Shown here one piece after another: positions 1 through 4,781 of a stretch of 6,432 bases of DNA. Source of the DNA: Bacteroidetes bacterium CG23_combo_of_CG06-09_8_20_14_all_32_9 (GTDB lineage: Bacteria > Bacteroidota > Bacteroidia > Bacteroidales > GWA2-32-17); contig PCSS01000253.1 in NCBI GenBank assembly GCA_002771395.1, forward strand, positions 1 to 6,432. The letters run 5' to 3'. Every line of letters begins with the position of its first letter. Position 1 is the first letter of the stretch. The notes under the pieces are model-generated. The model saw only the letters and a program-made list of their open reading frames with translations, had not been told where the DNA came from and did no database searches. Both the position numbers and the translations under genes were made by a program.

Positions 1-41
1 GTACTTTGTTTTCAATTTTGGTTACCCTATAACAGGTAAGT

Positions 42-665
42 ATGGGATATGACAGTTATTTAACAATTTCGGCTCCTTCACAAGGGCTTTTTAAAGACCG
101 CAAAAGCAGGTTTATTGGCTTAGCTTTTCCAATTTCAAACGAAGACTCTTTTAAAAAAATTTTGAAAGAACTCAGAAAAAAATATAATGATGCCTCACAT
201 TATTGTTACGCATATATATTAGGTTTACAAAGAAATAAATTTCACTCTGGTGATGACGGTGAACCTGCAAACACAGCCGGAGTACAAATTCTAAGGCAAA
301 TAAATTCAAAACAATTAACCAACGTTTTAGTTGTTGTAGTACGATATTTTGGCGGTATAAAACTTGGATTACATGGTTTAATAAATGCATATCGTACAGC
401 ATCTTTGGAAGCATTAAATAATGCAGAAATTATTACTGAATTTGAAAAGTCGCATTTTAAAATTTGTTTTAAATATCCGCAAATGAACATTGTTATGAAT
501 TTACTAAAAAAATACAATGCTGAAATTATTAAACAAAATTTTGAATTAGCGTGTAGTATTGAAGTCAAAATACAAAAATGTTCTGAGATGGAATTTATAA
601 AATCATTAACCCGTACTGGTGGAATAAAATTAGAACCTGTAAATTTGAAAAATGGAATTACTTAA
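42..665 (+). CDS. YigZ/IMPACT family protein (UPF0029 + DUF1949 domains)
   Basis: A 207-residue protein of the YigZ/IMPACT family, whose usual bacterial length is about 200-210. The N-terminal UPF0029/IMPACT domain spans roughly residues 15-125. It carries the three family blocks: DASHYCYAYILG (50-61), DDGEPANTAG (71-80) and VVVVRYFGGIKLG (97-109), the last followed by GLINAYRTA. Residues about 138-195 match the position of the small ferredoxin-like DUF1949 domain. The biochemical role in bacteria is not firmly established; eukaryotic IMPACT regulates the GCN2 pathway, and a nucleic-acid or ribosome-related role is often proposed. It is expected to be cytoplasmic, since no signal peptide or membrane segment is visible. 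The ATG at 42 is preceded by a weak AGG (34-36), and the next residues (SYLTISAPSQGLFKDRKSRF) match the usual family N-terminus, which supports this start. The 3' end overlaps the next gene by 14 nt, so the two are probably translated together. Family is confident; function is unknown. Confidence 0.93.
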   Translation: MGYDSYLTISAPSQGLFKDRKSRFIGLAFPISNEDSFKKILKELRKKYNDASHYCYAYILGLQRNKFHSGDDGEPANTAGVQILRQINSKQLTNVLVVVVRYFGGIKLGLHGLINAYRTASLEALNNAEIITEFEKSHFKICFKYPQMNIVMNLLKKYNAEIIKQNFELACSIEVKIQKCSEMEFIKSLTRTGGIKLEPVNLKNGIT

Positions 666-1566
666 AAAACTTTGTAACATACATGCCCCATCAGGCGAGG
701 AATTTTATATGAAAGAATTTATTCTTTCGTGGTTAAAATCAAATATTAATGAATGGAAAGTAAAACCTGAAATTTTAGAAGATTTTGGTTTGCAACATGC
801 CGTTGTACTTGTTGTTGGTAAACCACGAACAGCAATTTTTGCCCATATTGATTCAACAGGATTTACTGTTCGTTATAAAAATGAAATAATTCCGATTGGT
901 TCTCCCAACTTTAAAAATGGGAATTTGCTGATAGGGTATCACAAAAATAAAATATTTGAAACTAAACTAAAATATAATAAAAATAATAAAAAAATATTTT
1001 GCAATTATAAAGAAACTTTACCTGCGGGAATAACTTTAACTTACAAACCCGATTTTAAAATAACCGATACAGAAATTATTTCGCCATATCTCGATAATAG
1101 GCTTGGAGTTTGGATTGTACTTAATATTGCCAAAAATCTCGAAAACGGAATTATAGTCTTTTCATGCAACGAAGAACATGGCGGTGGAAATGTAGAAAAA
1201 ATCGCAAAAATTATTTATGAAAAATATTTTATTCGTCAGGCGCTTATTGCTGATATTACTTGGGCAACAGAAGGAATTTTTCCTGGTAAAGGAGTAGTTG
1301 TTTCGCTTCGCGATAAATACATTCCACAAAAAATATTTGTTGATAAAATTTGCAAAATTCTAAATAATAAAAACATTATTTTTCAGTCGGAAGTAGAATC
1401 ATCAGGCTCAAGTGATGGCGGTTACTTACAAAAAAGTGCTTATCCAATTGATTGGTGTTTTGTTGGAATACCCGAAAAGAATAATCATTCCAATCAGGAA
1501 AAAGTTTCAGTAAATGATGTGAAAGCCATGTTAACAACTTATGAATTATTAATGAACGAATTGTAA
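652..1566 (+). CDS. M42-family-like metallo-aminopeptidase, compact form
   Basis: A 304-residue cytoplasmic zinc-peptidase-like protein related to peptidase family M42 (glutamyl aminopeptidase/endoglucanase-like, clan MH). The full set of di-metal ligands can be placed in order: H65 in AHIDSTGF, bridging D148 in YLDNRLG, the catalytic/ligand pair E174-E175 in CNEEHGG, D201 in ADITWA, and H279 in NNHSNQE. The N-terminal [11 protein letters not shown] block is also typical. The segment of about residues 70-140 should be the inserted PDZ-like oligomerisation domain of M42 enzymes. It looks short, and the whole protein is smaller than the usual 340-360 residues, so the oligomer may differ from the classic dodecamer. 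By family, it would trim N-terminal residues from short peptides; substrate preference cannot be read from sequence. The ATG at 652 lies inside the end of the upstream gene (14-nt overlap) and directly precedes the conserved N-terminus. M20/M28 relatives are the alternative, but ligand spacing and the inserted domain favour M42. Confidence 0.85.
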   Translation: MELLKKLCNIHAPSGEEFYMKEFILSWLKSNINEWKVKPEILEDFGLQHAVVLVVGKPRTAIFAHIDSTGFTVRYKNEIIPIGSPNFKNGNLLIGYHKNKIFETKLKYNKNNKKIFCNYKETLPAGITLTYKPDFKITDTEIISPYLDNRLGVWIVLNIAKNLENGIIVFSCNEEHGGGNVEKIAKIIYEKYFIRQALIADITWATEGIFPGKGVVVSLRDKYIPQKIFVDKICKILNNKNIIFQSEVESSGSSDGGYLQKSAYPIDWCFVGIPEKNNHSNQEKVSVNDVKAMLTTYELLMNEL

Positions 1567-1594
1567 AAAACCAGTATATAAATCAAATAAACAC

Positions 1595-2509
1595 ATGAAA
1601 AATAAAAGTCTTGTATCAATCCACGATTATTCAAAAACTGATTATTTGAGAATTATGGATTTGGCCGAGGAATTTGAAAGAAATCCCCGAAATTATGGCA
1701 ATTTACTAACAGGCAAGGTAGTAGCTACACTATTTTTTGAACCTTCAACACGAACTCGTTTGAGTTTTGAAAGCGCAGTTCAACGATTGGGAGGAAGAAT
1801 AATTGGCTTTGCAGATTCCAGTTCGTCAAGCGTTTCTAAAGGTGAAACGTTAAAAGACACAATTAAAACCGTTTCGCAGTATTCCGACTTAATTGTTATG
1901 CGTCATCCTATTGAAGGAAGTGCACGCTGGGCAAGCGAAGTATCGGATGTGCCTATAGTTAATGCAGGCGACGGAGCCAATCAACACCCAACACAATGTC
2001 TTTTAGATTTGTACACCATGAAACAAACACAAGGCAAGTTAGATAATCTTATTATTACTATGGTTGGCGATTTAAAATACGGACGTACAGTACATTCGTT
2101 AATTCAAGCTATGTTGTATTTCTCACCTTCATTCCATTTTGTATCACCCGAAGAACTTAAAATGCCAAATGAATATAAAATGTTTTTGAAAGAGAAAAAA
2201 ATTCCTTTTAAAGAACATCACGATTTAAGTGAAGTTTTGAAAATTTCAGACATTATCTATGTTACACGTGTTCAACGTGAAAGATTTTCAGACCCTATTG
2301 AATATGAAAAAGTGAAAAATGCTTTTGTTCTTAAAAATAGCATGTTAGAAGATACCAAACCCGGATTAAAAATTCTTCATCCGTTACCTCGTGTAAATGA
2401 AATAAACGAAGACGTGGACACTAACAAAAAAGCTTATTATTTCAGGCAGGCTCTAAATGGAGTTTATACTCGTATGGCTATTATTTCATCAATTTTAGGA
2501 TTAAAATAA
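1595..2509 (+). CDS. pyrB: Aspartate carbamoyltransferase, catalytic chain
   Basis: A 304-residue catalytic chain of ATCase, close to the E. coli length of about 310. It condenses carbamoyl phosphate with L-aspartate to give N-carbamoyl-aspartate, the committed step of de novo UMP synthesis in the cytoplasm. The carbamoyl-phosphate domain carries STRTR (51-55), the SKGETL loop with K82 (equivalent to E. coli K84), R103 in MRHP, and H131 in DGANQHPTQ. The aspartate domain carries R164 in [12 protein letters not shown]225 and Q227 in TRVQRER, and P263-L264-P265 in HPLPR. All active-site positions I can map to the E. coli enzyme are conserved, and the aspartate-type motifs exclude ornithine carbamoyltransferase. 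The ATG at 1595 gives the normal N-terminus; there is no clear Shine-Dalgarno. It follows the peptidase after 28 nt, and pyrI follows 12 nt downstream, so an allosteric class B (c6r6) holoenzyme is expected. No pyrimidine-sensing leader or attenuator is visible in the short upstream gap. Confidence 0.98.
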   Translation: MKNKSLVSIHDYSKTDYLRIMDLAEEFERNPRNYGNLLTGKVVATLFFEPSTRTRLSFESAVQRLGGRIIGFADSSSSSVSKGETLKDTIKTVSQYSDLIVMRHPIEGSARWASEVSDVPIVNAGDGANQHPTQCLLDLYTMKQTQGKLDNLIITMVGDLKYGRTVHSLIQAMLYFSPSFHFVSPEELKMPNEYKMFLKEKKIPFKEHHDLSEVLKISDIIYVTRVQRERFSDPIEYEKVKNAFVLKNSMLEDTKPGLKILHPLPRVNEINEDVDTNKKAYYFRQALNGVYTRMAIISSILGLK

Positions 2510-2521
2510 AAATTTACAATC

Positions 2522-2986
2522 ATGGAAAAAAAGAATTTGAAAGAGTTAAAAGTAAGTGCAATTAAAGAGGGTACTGTTATTGACCATATTCCTGCACGTA
2601 GTTTATTTAAAGTTATCTCAATTCTTGAGTTGCAAAAAATGGAAACTCAAATAACCATTGGTTATAATTTTGAAAGCAAAAAACTTGGTCAAAAGGGAAT
2701 TATAAAAATTTCCGATAAATTTCTCAGTCAAAAAGATTTGAATAAAATTGCCCTGTTTGCTCCGGAAGCAAAAATTAACATTATTCGTAATTACAAAGTG
2801 ATAGAAAAGAACGTTGTACAAGTACCCGATTCAATTGAAGGTATTGTGAAATGTATGAACCCTAAATGTATTACTAATAACGAAGATGTTAAAACAAAGT
2901 TCACAGTAATTGAAAAGAAAAATGTTACACTGAAATGTAAGTATTGCGAGAAAATTACCGACCAGGAGCATTTCGAAATGAAATAA
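2522..2986 (+). CDS. pyrI: Aspartate carbamoyltransferase, regulatory chain
   Basis: A 154-residue regulatory chain of ATCase, almost the same length as E. coli PyrI (153). The N-terminal nucleotide-binding domain carries the family block IKEGTVIDHIPA (14-25), in which the Asp-His pair contacts the effector nucleotide in E. coli. It also has the lysines in the GQKGIIKI and NYKVIEK regions that correspond to the CTP/ATP site. The C-terminal zinc domain has all four structural cysteines, C111, C116, C139 and C142 (C-x4-C-x22-C-x2-C), which in E. coli hold the zinc that joins regulatory and catalytic chains. It gives the enzyme CTP/UTP inhibition and ATP activation; the direction of these effects here is inferred from the family. 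It begins 12 nt after pyrB, consistent with co-translation and matched subunit supply. No strong hairpin plus T-run terminator follows directly. Confidence 0.98.
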   Translation: MEKKNLKELKVSAIKEGTVIDHIPARSLFKVISILELQKMETQITIGYNFESKKLGQKGIIKISDKFLSQKDLNKIALFAPEAKINIIRNYKVIEKNVVQVPDSIEGIVKCMNPKCITNNEDVKTKFTVIEKKNVTLKCKYCEKITDQEHFEMK

Positions 2987-3037
2987 AATATGATACATTT
3001 TTCATTGAGCAGTTTACAACTTAGCCAAGCAATCTCA

Positions 3038-3105
3038 TTCACCCCGTTAAATAATTGCTCTTTATATATTGTTCTATCTTTTTTTAAACTATCTAACGGG
3101 GTAAA
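3038..3105. repeat. Imperfect 16-bp inverted repeat with 36-nt spacer
   Basis: The left arm (3038-3053, TTCACCCCGTTAAATA) and the right arm (3090-3105, TATCTAACGGGGTAAA) are reverse complements at 14 of 16 positions. They share a perfect 9-bp core, ACCCCGTTA (3041-3049) with TAACGGGGT (3094-3102). The arms are far more GC-rich in their core than the surrounding sequence, and the spacer is very AT-rich with a T7 run. It could be a stem-loop at the 3' end of the pyr transcript, a pair of regulator half-sites, or a small palindromic mobile repeat. No clean target-site duplication is visible: CAATC occurs at 3030-3034 and 3115-3119, but at unequal distances from the arms. Confidence 0.65.
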
Positions 3106-3189
3106 CACCTTTAACAATCGATTAATAATGTGAGTAATTTAATCTGTATTTGTATAGAATAATGGTTAAATAACAATGAAATTGTAAAC

Positions 3190-3213
3190 TATACTTCGGC
3201 TGCGCCCAGTATA
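3190..3213. repeat. Small hairpin, REP-like intergenic palindrome
   Basis: TATACT (3190-3195) pairs perfectly with AGTATA (3208-3213). Inside, GGC (3198-3200) can pair with GCC (3204-3206) around a TGC loop, leaving small bulges. The core CTTCGGCTGCGCCCAG resembles the short CTTCGACT-xCGCTCAG type palindrome that I recall as scattered between genes in many Bacteroidota genomes; that link is from memory and not tested here. There is no T-run directly behind it (ATAAACTTTT follows), so it is not a textbook intrinsic terminator. Confidence 0.5.
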
Positions 3214-3223
3214 AACTTTTCAG

Positions 3224-3231
3224 TAATTTTG
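3224..3231 (+). promoter_or_regulatory. Possible -7 promoter element for the xdh genes
   Basis: TAATTTTG matches the Bacteroidota -7 consensus TAnnTTTG and lies just after the small hairpin, about 80 nt before the xdhA start. I see no TTTG-like -33 element at the expected 19-21 nt spacing, so this is only a candidate; such 8-mers arise easily by chance in AT-rich DNA. Confidence 0.25.
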
Positions 3232-3299
3232 AAAGATGTCAAATATGATTATTGTCAATTATCTATTGATTATTTAAAAATTCCATTAATAATCAATAT

Positions 3300-3307
3300 T
3301 ATTTTTG
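3300..3307 (+). promoter_or_regulatory. Second -7-like element next to the xdhA start
   Basis: TATTTTTG also fits TAnnTTTG, but it ends only 3 nt before the ATG at 3311. If used, the transcript would be leaderless or nearly so. No -33 element is seen at the right distance. It is the weaker of the two candidates on positional grounds. Confidence 0.15.
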
Positions 3308-3310
3308 TTT

Positions 3311-4762
3311 ATGAAGAATACAGTCCGATTTGTCCTTGATGGCAAAATTGTAGAAGTTGATTTTACTAAACATACCGAACTAAAACCGACTACAACAGTT
3401 TTAAGTTATTTGAGAGCATTTCCTGAACATAAAGGGGTAAAAGAAGGTTGTGCCGAAGGCGATTGCGGTGCATGTACTGTTGTTGTTACAGAAATTGACA
3501 ATGATGAAAAACTTATATATAAAACGCTTGATTCGTGTTTGGTTTTCCTGCCAATGATTCATGGGAAACAATTGATTACTGTTGAGAATTTAGCAATAAA
3601 AGAAAAAGGTAAAACAATACTTCACCCGGTTCAGCAGTATATGGTGGAAACCAACGGAAGCCAATGCGGATACTGCACTCCGGGAATTATAATGTCATTG
3701 TTTGGTCTTTATAAAAACCACAATAATCCGTCAAGAGAAATAATTGAAGATACATTAACCGGAAATTTATGTCGCTGTACAGGTTATCAGCCAATTATTG
3801 AAGCAGCACAAAAATCCTGTACAAATAACGGATTTGACCATTTTTCAATAAATGAAAAAAAAATAATAACCTTACTTAAAAAAATTACAAGTAATAAGGA
3901 AACTTTAATTTTTAATAATAAAAAACAGAAATATTTTAAACCATTTACACTCCAGGAAGCATTAAGATTAAGAAAGGAAAATCATAATGCTGTTATTATT
4001 AATGGCTCAACTGATATAGCTTTAAGGCAAACAAAGAAAAAAGAATTACTTCCCCAAATCATTGATATTTCAGGCGTAGAGGAACTGAAAAATTTTAAGG
4101 AAGAAAACAATAATTATTATTTTGGAGCGGGGTTAACAATGGAGCAGGTAAGAAAATACTGCAATCGGAAATTACCTGCACTTAAAAAAATATTAAGCGT
4201 TTTTGGTTCGCTGCAAGTAAGAAATATTGCTACTATCGGAGGAAATGTTGGTTCTGCATCGCCTATCGGTGACAGCCTTCCGGTGTTATTTGCATATAAA
4301 GCAAAAATTAAATTATGTTCCGAAACTTCTGAAAGAACAATTGGAATAGAAGATTTTATTAAGGGTTACCGGCAAACGGATATTAAAAATGATGAACTGA
4401 TTACTGAAGTAATAATTCCAAAATCAGATGATGATTATTTTATTAATTCCTATAAAGTTTCAAAAAGAAAGGATATGGATATTTCCACTGTAAGCGGGGC
4501 ATTCAGATTAAAATTGGATGATGAAACAGTTTCGGAAATTATACTTGCTTTTGGTGGAATGTCGGCAGTAACAAAGCGGGCAATAAATACTGAAAAATTG
4601 TTTACAGGGAAAAAATGGACACGCGAAAATGTGGAATCAGCAATGAAAATTTTAGCCGAAGAGTTCTCGCCGTTATCTGATGCCCGTTCGGAAGCAGAGT
4701 TCAGAAAAACTGCCGCAAAAAACCTGCTTATGAAATTTTATCTTGAAACAAAGGTAAATTAA
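3311..4762 (+). CDS. xdhA: Xanthine dehydrogenase small subunit (2x[2Fe-2S], FAD)
   Basis: A 483-residue iron-sulfur/flavin subunit of a two-gene xanthine dehydrogenase, similar in size to Rhodobacter capsulatus XdhA. Residues about 3-90 form the plant-type ferredoxin domain with cluster ligands C47, C52, C55 (GCAEGDCGACT) and C76. Residues about 95-170 form the helical [2Fe-2S] domain with C119, C122 (QCGYCTPG) and C154, C156 (GNLCRCTGYQP). All eight ligands are present. The FAD domain (about 208-370) has NGSTDIALR (231-239) and the flavin-binding block IGGNVGSASPIGD (309-321). The C-terminal flavoprotein domain (about 375-478) includes YKVSKRKDMDIS. Electrons would pass from the molybdenum site in the partner subunit through the two clusters to FAD and then, by family, to NAD+. 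I chose the ATG at 3311. A TTG at 3305 is in frame, but it would add only two residues and has no ribosome-binding signal. The large-subunit gene starts 19 nt downstream, indicating an operon. Confidence 0.95.
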   Translation: MKNTVRFVLDGKIVEVDFTKHTELKPTTTVLSYLRAFPEHKGVKEGCAEGDCGACTVVVTEIDNDEKLIYKTLDSCLVFLPMIHGKQLITVENLAIKEKGKTILHPVQQYMVETNGSQCGYCTPGIIMSLFGLYKNHNNPSREIIEDTLTGNLCRCTGYQPIIEAAQKSCTNNGFDHFSINEKKIITLLKKITSNKETLIFNNKKQKYFKPFTLQEALRLRKENHNAVIINGSTDIALRQTKKKELLPQIIDISGVEELKNFKEENNNYYFGAGLTMEQVRKYCNRKLPALKKILSVFGSLQVRNIATIGGNVGSASPIGDSLPVLFAYKAKIKLCSETSERTIGIEDFIKGYRQTDIKNDELITEVIIPKSDDDYFINSYKVSKRKDMDISTVSGAFRLKLDDETVSEIILAFGGMSAVTKRAINTEKLFTGKKWTRENVESAMKILAEEFSPLSDARSEAEFRKTAAKNLLMKFYLETKVN

Positions 4763-4781
4763 GAATTTAATGTGATTAAAA

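Larger units (their letters stand above)
2987..3310. other. Long intergenic region with inverted repeats, no gene seen
   Basis: This 324-nt gap separates the pyr block from the xanthine dehydrogenase genes. All + strand frames are broken by frequent stops. The only sizeable minus-strand reading frame here runs on into the antisense of pyrI and looks fortuitous. The region holds a 16-bp imperfect inverted repeat (3038-3053 with 3090-3105), a second hairpin (3190-3213) and two matches to the Bacteroidota -7 element TAnnTTTG (3224-3231, 3300-3307). RNA folding alternatives also exist: 3007-3014 can pair with 3053-3060 (8 pairs with one G-U), and 3028-3033 can pair with 3054-3059. A run of seven T lies at 3079-3085 but is not directly behind a stable stem. 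Transcription of the pyr unit probably ends here and the xdh unit starts here, but neither point is clear. Confidence 0.7.

Noticed and set aside
1..52. Possible tail of an upstream gene
   Set aside because: All three + frames are open from the left edge to stops at 30-32, 37-39 and 50-52. One would end ...TLFSILVTL and another ...GYPITGKYGI. With so few codons none can be preferred, so no partial gene is called.
172..568. Two minus-strand frames inside the YigZ-like gene
   Set aside because: They are antisense shadows of a well-conserved gene with no family features of their own.
2618..2821. Minus-strand 67-codon frame inside pyrI
   Set aside because: Antisense shadow of pyrI; low-complexity composition and no recognised features.
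3079..3085. T7 run as an intrinsic terminator for the pyr unit
   Set aside because: No stable GC-rich stem ends directly before it; the nearest possible stem ends about 19 nt upstream, and the main inverted repeat encloses the T-run rather than preceding it.
2791..3117. Minus-strand reading frame of 108 codons across the pyrI end and the intergenic region
   Set aside because: About 60% of it is antisense to the conserved pyrI zinc domain. The remainder runs through the inverted repeat, with no recognisable domain or start signal. It is most likely a chance frame, though the intergenic part (F-T-P-L-D-S... on the minus strand) could be a degraded element and is covered by the repeat search above.
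3305..3310. TTG start adding two residues to xdhA
   Set aside because: The in-frame ATG at 3311 gives the normal N-terminus of the family, and the TTG has no supporting ribosome-binding signal.
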